This document shows positions 1 to 5,651 of a DNA stretch of 6,969 bases, piece after piece (the stretch's first letter is position 1; the number at the start of each line of letters is the position of its first letter). The DNA lies in NCBI GenBank assembly GCA_023433985.1, contig JAEYTN010000629.1, forward strand, positions 1 through 6,969, read 5' to 3'. The stretch comes from Pseudomonadota bacterium. Its GTDB lineage: Bacteria; Pseudomonadota; Alphaproteobacteria; Rhizobiales; Devosiaceae. The notes beneath the pieces were generated by a model that saw only the letters and a program-made list of their open reading frames with translations, did not search any database and was not told where the DNA came from. A program made the position numbers and the translations under genes.

Positions 1-393
1 TACCACTGCTGCAAGGCGCTGGTGCCGGGGATGATCGAGCGGAACTACGGGCGGATCGCCAACATCGCCTCGATCGCCGGCAAGGAGGGCAACCCGAACG
101 CCTCTGCCTATTCGGCCTCGAAGGCCGGGGTCATCGGCCTGACCAAGACCCTCGGCAAGGAGCTCGCCACCTATGACATCGCGGTCAACGCCATCACCCC
201 GGCGGTGGCCAACACCCGCATCCTCGAAGGCCTGACCAAGGAATTCATCGAGTACATGCTGAGCCGCATTCCGCGCGGCCGCTTCCTCGAGGTGGAGGAG
301 GCCGCCAACATGGTCAGCTGGCTGGTGAGCAAGGAGAACTCGTTCACCACCGCTTCGGTGTTCGACCTCTCTGGCGGCCGGGCCACCTACTAA
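1..393 (+). CDS. Short-chain dehydrogenase/reductase (SDR), C-terminal part, cut by the window start
   Basis: This is the last 130 residues of a classical SDR; the reading frame is open from base 1, so the gene begins outside the window. The N-terminal Rossmann nucleotide-binding motif is therefore missing. The catalytic triad is visible: Ser at residue 24 of the fragment (NIASIAG), Tyr at 37 and Lys at 41 (AYSASKAG, the YxxxK motif). The 'VNAITPA' stretch and the C-terminal '[10 protein letters not shown]' end match the usual end of 250-residue FabG-like SDRs, which oxidise or reduce hydroxyl/keto groups with NAD(P). The stop is TAA. The aldo/keto reductase gene starts 18 bp downstream, so the two are very probably co-transcribed. 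From the neighbours a role as sugar, sugar-acid or 2-keto-3-deoxy-acid dehydrogenase is plausible, but the substrate is inference. Family assignment is firm; annotation as 3-oxoacyl-ACP reductase would be a generic label. Confidence 0.93.
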   Translation, partial: YHCCKALVPGMIERNYGRIANIASIAGKEGNPNASAYSASKAGVIGLTKTLGKELATYDIAVNAITPAVANTRILEGLTKEFIEYMLSRIPRGRFLEVEEAANMVSWLVSKENSFTTASVFDLSGGRATY

Positions 394-401
394 GCACAAC
401 T

Positions 402-406
402 GAGGA
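402..406 (+). promoter_or_regulatory. Ribosome binding site of the aldo/keto reductase gene
   Basis: GAGGA lies 5 nt before the ATG at 412, in the 18-bp gap after the SDR stop codon. It supports the ATG at 412 as the start. Confidence 0.75.
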
Positions 407-411
407 CTATC

Positions 412-1437
412 ATGGCGCACCAGCTCACCGACCGGCGGCAGGCCGGCAGGACCGCTCTGCAACTGCCACCGTTCGGGTTCGGCACCGCCCATCTGGGCGG
501 CATGTACAACCGCGTTTCCGGCGAGACCGCGCATGCGGTGATGCAGGCGGCGTGGGACGGGGGGGTGCGCTTTTTCGACTCGGCGCCGTGGTACGGGCGG
601 GGGCTCTGCGAGCACCGGGCGGGCGACTTCCTCATCGATTGCCCACGCGACGAGTTCATCGTCACCACCAAGGTCGGGCGCTACTTCAAGCGTCCGGCCG
701 ATCCGCGGACGTTCGACAAGACGCCGTGGGGCGGCGGGCTCGCGATGGAGGTGGTGTGGGACTACGGCTATGACGGGGTGATGCGCGCCTACGAGCAGAG
801 CCTGCTGCGGCTGGGGCTCGATACGATCGACGCGCTGTTCATCCACGATCCGGAGGCGGCCGGGACGCCGGGCGGGCCGGTGCTCACCGACCTGACGGAT
901 GGCGGCGGGATGCGGGCGCTCCAGGAGCTCAAGAGCTCGGGGCAGATCAAGGCGATCGGCATGGGGATGAACGCGGCGGAGTCGCTGACGGACATCGCGC
1001 CCATGGTGCCGCTCGACTTCTGCATCGTGGCGATGCCCTACACGCTGCTCGAGCAGGGGACGCTGAACACGGGGATGCAGCGCTGCGTGGACGAGGGGAT
1101 TTCGGTGGTGATCGGGGCGCCATACGCCTCGGGCATCCTCGCCACCGGGCCGGTCGAGGGCGCGCGCTACCGCTACGGGTTCGCGGACGAGACGATCCTC
1201 GACAAGACGCGGAAGATACAGGCGGTATGCGCGCGGCACGGGGTGTCGCTGCAGGCGGCGGCGCTGCAGTTTCCGCTGGCGCATCCGGCGGTGATCTCGG
1301 TGATCCCCGGCGGAGCGAAGCCGGAGGAGGTGACCTCGAACCTGGGCTACTTGGTGGAGGCGATCCCGGCCGATTTCTGGGCCGAGCTCAAGGCCGAGGG
1401 GCTGATCGTCCCCGACGCGCCGGTGCCGACGGCGTAA
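412..1437 (+). CDS. Aldo/keto reductase, L-fucose / D-threo-aldose 1-dehydrogenase-like
   Basis: This is a complete 341-residue NAD(P)-dependent aldo/keto reductase with a TIM-barrel fold, probably cytoplasmic. The AKR catalytic tetrad is readable: Asp56 and Tyr61 (FFDSAPWYG), Lys87 (VTTKVGRY) and His145 (LFIHDPE). The N-terminal 'GFGTAHLGGMY' strand and the region around 116-146 (WDYGYDGVMRAYEQSLLRLG, then IDALFIHD) are typical of the branch containing L-fucose dehydrogenase, D-threo-aldose 1-dehydrogenase and pyridoxal 4-dehydrogenase. Members oxidise C1 of an aldose to a lactone. Beside a mutarotase, a sugar-acid dehydratase and an aldolase, the sugar-dehydrogenase reading is favoured over pyridoxal. 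The ATG at 412 has a good ribosome binding site, and the length suits the family. The gene is the last of the plus-strand unit and is followed by a strong terminator. Exact substrate (L-fucose, L-rhamnose, L-galactose, D-arabinose) is not determinable. Confidence 0.9.
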   Translation: MAHQLTDRRQAGRTALQLPPFGFGTAHLGGMYNRVSGETAHAVMQAAWDGGVRFFDSAPWYGRGLCEHRAGDFLIDCPRDEFIVTTKVGRYFKRPADPRTFDKTPWGGGLAMEVVWDYGYDGVMRAYEQSLLRLGLDTIDALFIHDPEAAGTPGGPVLTDLTDGGGMRALQELKSSGQIKAIGMGMNAAESLTDIAPMVPLDFCIVAMPYTLLEQGTLNTGMQRCVDEGISVVIGAPYASGILATGPVEGARYRYGFADETILDKTRKIQAVCARHGVSLQAAALQFPLAHPAVISVIPGGAKPEEVTSNLGYLVEAIPADFWAELKAEGLIVPDAPVPTA

Positions 1438-1440
1438 TTT

Positions 1441-1500
1441 CGGAGCCTCACCGGCTCCGGAGTGGAGCGGCCGGCCGCGCGGCGTGGCCGGCCGCTTCTT
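1441..1500 (+). terminator. Two tandem hairpins, the second a rho-independent terminator for the plus-strand genes
   Basis: The 65-bp gap between the two convergent genes holds two inverted repeats. The first pairs 1441-1447 with 1453-1459 (7 bp, 5-nt loop). The second pairs 1466-1476 with 1486-1496 (11 bp, almost all G/C, 9-nt loop) and is followed by TTCTTGTTTA. The T-rich side lies in the plus direction, so it should end the AKR transcript. No T-run follows on the minus side, so efficient termination of the opposing SDR transcript by the same stem is less certain. Confidence 0.8.
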
Positions 1501-1502
1501 GT

Positions 1503-2189
1503 TTACGACAGGCGGACGTAGTTGTCGGCGCGGTCGGCGTAGAGGCGGTGGAAGGCCTGGCCGACGGTGGCCGGCTCGATCGGGTTGGGGTTGTTGGCCG
1601 CCCAGGGTGTGCCCTTGATCTGGCCGGCGATCATCACTTCGCCGACATGGACGCCTTCGGGCTTCAACCGCTGGACGAGGAGCCCGACGAGCTTCTTCTT
1701 GGCCGCATTGGCGAGGGAGAGGCCGGCATTGCCGCTCTGCACGGCGTAGCCGTCGATGGTGGCATCAAGTTCGCCGAAGGCGCCGTTCGTGACGAGCACG
1801 GCGCCGTCGCCGGCCGCCTTGAGGTCGGGCAGGGCGGCGGAAACGGCGGCAAGCAGGCCGTTGACCGCGACGTCGAAGGCGCCATCGATGCCGGCGGGGG
1901 TCAGGATGTCGCCGTTGGGTCCGCCATAGGCGTTCCACTGCAGCACGGTGATGCTGCCGAAGCGATCGCGGGCGGCGGCGATGGCGCCCTTGATGGCTTC
2001 GGGATCGCCGGCATCGCCGACGAAGCCGGCAGCGGTGATGTTCTTTTTGGCGAGGTCGGCGACGCCCGCGTCGAGCCGCTCCTTGGTGCGGCCGATGAGT
2101 GCGACGTTGAAGCCCTGGGCGCCGAAGGTTTCAGCGACGCCGCTGGAGATACCCGGGCCGTAGCCCACGATGACGATGGTCTTGGACAT
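1503..2189 (-). CDS. Atypical SDR-family oxidoreductase lacking the YxxxK lysine
   Basis: This 228-residue protein has a Rossmann fold. The glycine-rich nucleotide motif is at 9-17 (GYGPGISSG, in place of the usual TGxxxGxG), followed by Arg34 at the end of the second strand (ALIGRT), which often goes with NADP preference. Other classical positions are changed: 'WNAYGG' (85-90) stands where NNAG is expected, 'VTNGAFG' (133-139) where the catalytic Ser usually is, and Tyr148 is followed by A-V-Q-S, so the YxxxK lysine is replaced by Ser152. The 'GYGPGIS' form is a recognised SDR side branch of poorly known function. Start chosen at ATG 2189 because AGGGG lies 5 nt upstream and the Rossmann strand begins right after; an in-frame ATG at 2276 would add 29 unlike residues and overlap a hairpin. 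It lies 170 bp after the aldolase gene on the same strand. Whether it is catalytic is uncertain. Confidence 0.85.
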   Translation of the reverse strand: MSKTIVIVGYGPGISSGVAETFGAQGFNVALIGRTKERLDAGVADLAKKNITAAGFVGDAGDPEAIKGAIAAARDRFGSITVLQWNAYGGPNGDILTPAGIDGAFDVAVNGLLAAVSAALPDLKAAGDGAVLVTNGAFGELDATIDGYAVQSGNAGLSLANAAKKKLVGLLVQRLKPEGVHVGEVMIAGQIKGTPWAANNPNPIEPATVGQAFHRLYADRADNYVRLS

Positions 2190-2194
2190 TTTTG

Positions 2195-2199
2195 CCCCT
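2195..2199 (-). promoter_or_regulatory. Ribosome binding site that decides the start of the atypical SDR
   Basis: On the minus strand AGGGG is followed by CAAAA and then the ATG at 2189. It favours this start over the upstream in-frame ATG at 2276. Confidence 0.7.
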
Positions 2200-2261
2200 G
2201 AGAAAGCCGAAATCCGCCGCCGGCCCCGGACGGAATATTGTTCAAGCTCAAGGGCATGCCG

Positions 2262-2356
2262 GTAGTGCCCCAGCATCTAGCTGGGGTGGACGCGCAAGGC
2301 GCGTAAGGAGGCACCCGCGGGTAACCGCGGGCTACCTTAGTCGTAGGGGTGTGCCT
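2262..2356. repeat. Cluster of short inverted repeats in the aldolase-SDR gap (possible REP-like or RNA structural element)
   Basis: Most of the 170-bp gap 2190-2359 is occupied by closely spaced perfect inverted repeats. They pair 2268-2274 with 2280-2286 (CCCCAGC / GCTGGGG, 5-nt loop), 2290-2295 with 2299-2304 (ACGCGC / GCGCGT, 3-nt loop), and 2314-2320 with 2325-2331 (CCCGCGG / CCGCGGG, 4-nt loop). An outer pairing of 2309-2314 with 2351-2356 (AGGCAC / GTGCCT) could enclose the third stem. No T-run follows any stem on the minus strand, so a standard intrinsic terminator is unlikely. It could be a dispersed palindromic repeat, an mRNA stability or processing element, or part of a small RNA. 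The repeats are seen directly; the function is unknown. I see no convincing promoter between it and the SDR gene. Confidence 0.6.
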
Positions 2357-2359
2357 GTC

Positions 2360-3268
2360 TCAGCCGGCGAAGGCGACCGGGTGGGCGACGATCTCCTCGA
2401 GGACGTCGTCGATCTCACGCTGGGTGAGAGGGTCGAGCCGCATGGTCGGGCTGCGGACATGGGCGGTGCGGATGACGCCGCGGCGGACGAGCAGCTGCTT
2501 GTGCACGTGGTAGAAGATGTCGCCGCCCTGGCCGCTGACCCGGTTGACGCCGATGAAGGCGTCGTTGAACACCTGTCGCGCCGCCTTCTCGTCACCCCGG
2601 TTGTAGAGGTTCCACACGGCGACGAACTCCGCCGGCTGGCTGCAGAAGGGCATGGTGCCGCGCGCGCCGCGGCGCAGCTCCTCGATGAAGTATGCGCCAC
2701 CGGCGCCGCCGAAGATGGTGAGGCGGCCGGAAACGGCCTTGGCCATGTCGCCGACCTTCTGGGTGACCGGCAGGGTCTCGACCTTGATGTACCTGACGTT
2801 CGGGCAGCTGTCGGCGAGGCGGAGCGCCAGGCCGGGCGAAATCGGGGCCTGCGGGATGTCCTGCAGGATCAGCGGGATCGACACGGCCTTGTCGATGGCG
2901 CTGTAGTAGTCGAAGATCTCGTCGGCGCCGACCGGGAAGAAGGTGGGCGGCATGATCATCAGGGCGTCGGCGCCGCCCTTTTCGGCGGCCACGGCATGCT
3001 GCACGGCGAGATGGGTGCCGGCGGCGCCGGTGTTGATGATCACCGGGACGCGCTTGTTGGTCTGCGAGACGACGATGCGGACGATTTCGGCGCGCTCGGC
3101 CTCGCTGAACTTGAACACCTCGGACCCGAGCGCGACGCCGAGGCCGTGGATGCCGGCGGCGATGTTGAAGTCGATCAGCGAGCGCAGGCTCGCCTCGTCG
3201 ATGCGTCCGTCTTCGAAGAACGGGGTGACGAGAATGGGGACGACGCCCTCGATGACGGACGAATTCAT
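2360..3268 (-). CDS. DapA/NanA-family class I aldolase or dehydratase, probably for a 2-keto-3-deoxy sugar acid
   Basis: This 302-residue protein has the length and TIM-barrel pattern of the dihydrodipicolinate synthase / N-acetylneuraminate lyase family. It opens with 'GVVPILVTPF' (8-17), and the Schiff-base lysine is Lys162 in 'VRYIKVET'. Two signature sites differ from true DHDPS: the GTTGE loop reads ALGSE (46-50), and the YNxP site reads Q-D-I-P (136-139), so the usual catalytic Tyr is Gln136. Similar 'QDxP' proteins exist among uncharacterised family members, so this is probably a subfamily trait. Lysine synthesis is therefore unlikely. Next to a sugar-acid dehydratase and a mutarotase, retro-aldol cleavage or further dehydration of a 2-keto-3-deoxy acid is the best guess, giving pyruvate plus an aldehyde in the aldolase case. 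ATG 3268 follows AGAGG by 8 nt, and the gap to the mutarotase gene is 15 bp, so it is in the operon. Confidence 0.88.
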   Translation of the reverse strand: MNSSVIEGVVPILVTPFFEDGRIDEASLRSLIDFNIAAGIHGLGVALGSEVFKFSEAERAEIVRIVVSQTNKRVPVIINTGAAGTHLAVQHAVAAEKGGADALMIMPPTFFPVGADEIFDYYSAIDKAVSIPLILQDIPQAPISPGLALRLADSCPNVRYIKVETLPVTQKVGDMAKAVSGRLTIFGGAGGAYFIEELRRGARGTMPFCSQPAEFVAVWNLYNRGDEKAARQVFNDAFIGVNRVSGQGGDIFYHVHKQLLVRRGVIRTAHVRSPTMRLDPLTQREIDDVLEEIVAHPVAFAG

Positions 3269-3283
3269 GGGGCTAGCCTCTGG

Positions 3284-3598
3284 TTAGCGGTTCTCGAAGT
3301 TGAACATCTCCTGGACCGGGTACTGCACCGGGGAGAAGTCGGGATTGGTTTCCATGTAGGGCGCCATCATTTCCCACCAGCGCCAGGTGAGCTCGGGCGG
3401 CCTGGCGTCGGGGTCGGGCGCGGTATCGCGCTCCATGTAGGCGAAGAGGTCGAGGCCATGGAGGTAGATGGAGAAGGTGCGGACGCCGTCGCGCTTCATG
3501 TTCTCCAGCATCTCGGGCCAGATCTCGTCGTGCTTGCGCTTGTAGATGGCTTCGTTGCCGGGCTTCAGGCGCATGACCCAGGCGAGGCGGTGCGTCAT
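3284..3598 (-). CDS. rhaM: L-rhamnose mutarotase family protein (RhaM/RhaU-like)
   Basis: This 104-residue protein matches the small dimeric mutarotase family (former DUF718) in length and motifs. These enzymes interconvert alpha and beta anomers of L-rhamnose, and some relatives act on L-fucose. Visible family residues are Tyr19 and His23 in 'YKRKHDEIWPEM', corresponding to the Tyr18 and His22 active-site residues of E. coli RhaM, and the Trp74-Trp75 pair in 'TWRWWEMMAPYM'. The 'GVRTFSIYL' strand is also typical. In the C. jejuni L-fucose island and the rhizobial rhamnose operon a member of this family sits with the sugar genes, as here. The start ATG has a strong ribosome binding site that overlaps the stop codon of the regulator gene upstream, so the two are probably translationally coupled. 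Family is near certain; the symbol reflects the family, not proven rhamnose specificity. Confidence 0.94.
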   Translation of the reverse strand: MTHRLAWVMRLKPGNEAIYKRKHDEIWPEMLENMKRDGVRTFSIYLHGLDLFAYMERDTAPDPDARPPELTWRWWEMMAPYMETNPDFSPVQYPVQEMFNFENR

Positions 3599-3605
3599 GG
3601 GGTGT

Positions 3606-3611
3606 TCTCCT
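3606..3611 (-). promoter_or_regulatory. Ribosome binding site of the mutarotase, overlapping the IclR stop codon
   Basis: The minus strand reads TAGGAGA, where TAG is the regulator's stop and AGGAGA is the Shine-Dalgarno sequence, 7 nt before the mutarotase ATG. Ribosomes ending on the regulator would sit on this site, suggesting coupled translation. Confidence 0.75.
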
Positions 3612-4413
3612 AGCCGACGGTCGAAAGCGACTTCGGGGCGGCGGTGCGTGCGGGTTCGAGCTGTCCCGGCCAGGGGCCGGAATAGCCGAGGCGGTGGCTG
3701 ACGTGGCGGCAGGCGTCCTGCAGCATGGCGACGAGCGGCAGCACGTCGGGGCCGGGCTTCTTGACCGAAGGGCCGGTGATGCTGATGGCGCCCACCGAGT
3801 GGCCCATGCGATCGAGGATGGGGACGGCGACGCAGTAGACGCCGACCACCACTTCCTGGTCGTCGATGGAGTAGCCGCGCTCGCGGGTGAGGTTGATCTC
3901 CTCGCGCAGCCGGGCCGGGTCGCCGATCGTGTAGGGCGTGAGCAGATCCAGCGGGCCGGCGAAGACCTGCTCGCGCTCGGTCTCGTCCATGAAGGCGAGC
4001 ATGGCCTTGCCGGCGCCGCCGGTGGTGATCGGCCCGCGCGAGCCGATGCGGTTGTCGAGCTGCATGCCCTCGTTGCCGCGCACCTTATCGATGCAGACGC
4101 CCTGCCGCCCATAGAGGGCGTTGAGGTTGACCGTCTCGTTGGTGGCCGCCGCAATGGTTTCGGCGAAGGGGCGGAAGAGGCGCGGCAGCTCGATGCGCTC
4201 GAGCTGCAGGCCGGTGATCTCGAGCAGGCGGTAGCTCAGTTCCCACTCGCCGGTGGGGGTGCGGTCGACGATGCCCTCCTCGGAAAGGTCGAGGAGGAGG
4301 CGGTGGACCGAACCGAGCGGCAGGCTCAGTTGCTGGGCGACCGCGCGCACCCCCAGCGGGCCCTTGCGGGCCAGCAGGTCCATCGCCTGAACGGATCGGG
4401 TGATGGCGGACAT
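3610..4413 (-). CDS. IclR-family transcriptional regulator
   Basis: This 267-residue protein has the two-part IclR layout. A winged helix-turn-helix lies at about residues 1-65 (SVQAMDLLARKGPLGVRAVA, then a recognition helix around 'LPLGSVHRLLLDL' and the wing 'TPTGEWELSYRLLE'). A GAF-like effector-binding domain covers about 75-245 and includes family-typical 'GGAGKAMLAF' and 'RERGYSIDDQEVVVGVYCVAVPI'. The last 20 or so residues are a Pro/Ala-rich tail. IclR proteins commonly control catabolism of aromatic acids and sugars, with a pathway intermediate as effector. This one lies inside the operon, between the dehydratase and the mutarotase, so it probably regulates these genes and its own expression. 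ATG 4413 has GAGGAG about 9 nt upstream, and the gap from the dehydratase stop is 21 bp. The operator is not in view, since the operon promoter lies beyond the window. Confidence 0.93.
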   Translation of the reverse strand: MSAITRSVQAMDLLARKGPLGVRAVAQQLSLPLGSVHRLLLDLSEEGIVDRTPTGEWELSYRLLEITGLQLERIELPRLFRPFAETIAAATNETVNLNALYGRQGVCIDKVRGNEGMQLDNRIGSRGPITTGGAGKAMLAFMDETEREQVFAGPLDLLTPYTIGDPARLREEINLTRERGYSIDDQEVVVGVYCVAVPILDRMGHSVGAISITGPSVKKPGPDVLPLVAMLQDACRHVSHRLGYSGPWPGQLEPARTAAPKSLSTVG

Positions 4414-4434
4414 GCGCGGGCGCTCCTCGGCTAG

Positions 4435-5625
4435 TTACCAGTGGGTCTTCTTGGTGGTGGCGTTGGGCTCGATCAGGTTGTCGTCGATGTAGTCCCACTC
4501 GATCTCGTAGCCCATGCCCGGGCCCTTGGGCAGGTGCACGTAGCCGTCGGCATCGATCTTATCGACGATGTTCTTGAGGTACGGGTGCGGCTTGTCGTAG
4601 TCGACGCCGGGCGCAAGCAAGCCCTTTTCGTAGTACTCGGACGTGTCCTCGGGCGTGGCGCCGCAGACCTGCAGGTTGCCCCAGCCGGCCATGTGCATCT
4701 CGCAGCGGAGGCCATAGGCCTCGGCGACGATGGCAGTCTTGCGGGCGCCGGTGATGCCGCCGCGCACGACGTCGATGCGGCTCATGTCGCCCGCACCGCG
4801 GAGGATCCACTCGGCGCGGCTGAAGACGCCGCCGGCGACGATCTCGGGCGAAAGGATCGGGATCGAGAGTTCCTTGCTGAGCCGCACGTAGCTCTCGACC
4901 CGGTATTCCGGCATCGGGTGCTCGTACCAGTAGTAGTTGAGCTTTTCGAGCTCGCGGCCGACCTGGATGGCCTCCTCGAGGCTCATGTAGGTGCCCCAGG
5001 GATCGTACATCAGCGTGTAGTCGGGGCCGACGGCCTCGCGGACGAGGTGGATGGTCTCGATGTCGGCCTTGATGTTGGACGGGCGGCCCGGCGTCGGGGT
5101 GCCGGTCTCGGGGTTCCAGAAGTAGTGCGGGTGAATCTTGTAGGCGATGTAGCCTTCGGCTTTGCACTGCAGCGCATGCTCGGCATAGACGTGCGGCTTG
5201 CCGATATTGGGGTAGGTGGAGGCGTAGGCCTTCACCTTGTCGCGGGCGCCGCCCATCAGCTTGTAGACGGGAAGCTTCGCGTAGTTGCCGGCGAGGTCCC
5301 ACAGCGCGTTATCGATGACCGAGGCAACGTTTTCCTGGACATTGGCAACCCATAGCCACTTCCAGATCATCTCGCGATCCATCGGGTCCTGGCCGACCAG
5401 CAGATCCTTGATGCGCCAGAGGATCTGCTGCTGGTCGACGACGTTCAGGCCCTCGGCATCGCCGTGCGAGCCGCCGCCGAAATAGTGGCCTTCGACGCCT
5501 TCGTCGGTGTGGATGGTCAGCACCGTCTGCATCAACGGGGTGTCGGGCATCGGGCGGGCATAGCCCACGTCGAAGCGGTCGGCATAGGTCTTGAACGTCT
5601 TGATGGTGATGTCCGAGATTTTCAC
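4435..5625 (-). CDS. Enolase-superfamily (mandelate racemase/muconate lactonizing type) acid-sugar dehydratase
   Basis: This 396-residue protein has an N-terminal capping domain (about 1-130, ending with 'IDNALWDLAGNYAKLPVYKL') and a TIM barrel. Mg2+ ligands are readable as Asp208 (MYDPWG), Glu235 (WYEHPMP) and Glu261 (SPEIVAGG). The His-Asp dyad of the mandelate racemase subgroup is His311 (CEMHMAGWGN) with Asp285 (RIDVVRGG). The second-strand motif reads K163-I-H165 instead of the usual KxK. Such enzymes remove water from aldonic acids to give 2-keto-3-deoxy acids. From context an L-fuconate, L-rhamnonate or related 6-deoxy-acid dehydratase is likely, but the KxH motif argues against simply naming it L-fuconate dehydratase. 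The start is a GTG at 5625 with AAGGGA about 8 nt upstream, followed at once by the first strand (KISDITIK). It lies 26 bp after the permease gene. The frame stays open upstream to about 6204, but that extension opposes the permease reading frame and is not real. Confidence 0.92.
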   Translation of the reverse strand: MKISDITIKTFKTYADRFDVGYARPMPDTPLMQTVLTIHTDEGVEGHYFGGGSHGDAEGLNVVDQQQILWRIKDLLVGQDPMDREMIWKWLWVANVQENVASVIDNALWDLAGNYAKLPVYKLMGGARDKVKAYASTYPNIGKPHVYAEHALQCKAEGYIAYKIHPHYFWNPETGTPTPGRPSNIKADIETIHLVREAVGPDYTLMYDPWGTYMSLEEAIQVGRELEKLNYYWYEHPMPEYRVESYVRLSKELSIPILSPEIVAGGVFSRAEWILRGAGDMSRIDVVRGGITGARKTAIVAEAYGLRCEMHMAGWGNLQVCGATPEDTSEYYEKGLLAPGVDYDKPHPYLKNIVDKIDADGYVHLPKGPGMGYEIEWDYIDDNLIEPNATTKKTHW

Positions 5626-5651
5626 GGCACGGGTCCCTTGTAGTGTGAGGC

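Noticed and set aside
1227..2201. 324-codon open frame on the plus strand
   Set aside because: It runs out of frame through the end of the AKR gene, through the terminator, and antisense to the SDR gene. Low-complexity composition; no domain.
2190..2276. 29-residue N-terminal extension of the atypical SDR from ATG 2276
   Set aside because: The extension shows no SDR-like sequence, starts inside a hairpin, and the ATG at 2189 has a good ribosome binding site right before the Rossmann strand.
2360..3268. Naming the aldolase-family gene dapA (lysine biosynthesis)
   Set aside because: The DHDPS catalytic Tyr and GTTGE loop are not conserved and the neighbours are sugar catabolic genes.
2192..3613. 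473-codon open frame on the plus strand
   Set aside because: It is antisense to the aldolase and mutarotase genes, rich in Gly, Ala, Asp, Val and Arg without any domain pattern, and lacks a convincing ribosome binding site. It is a by-product of high GC content.
4441..5355. 304-codon open frame on the plus strand
   Set aside because: It is a mirror of the dehydratase gene in a GC-rich region, with repeated Val/Gly/Asp/Leu and no recognisable fold.
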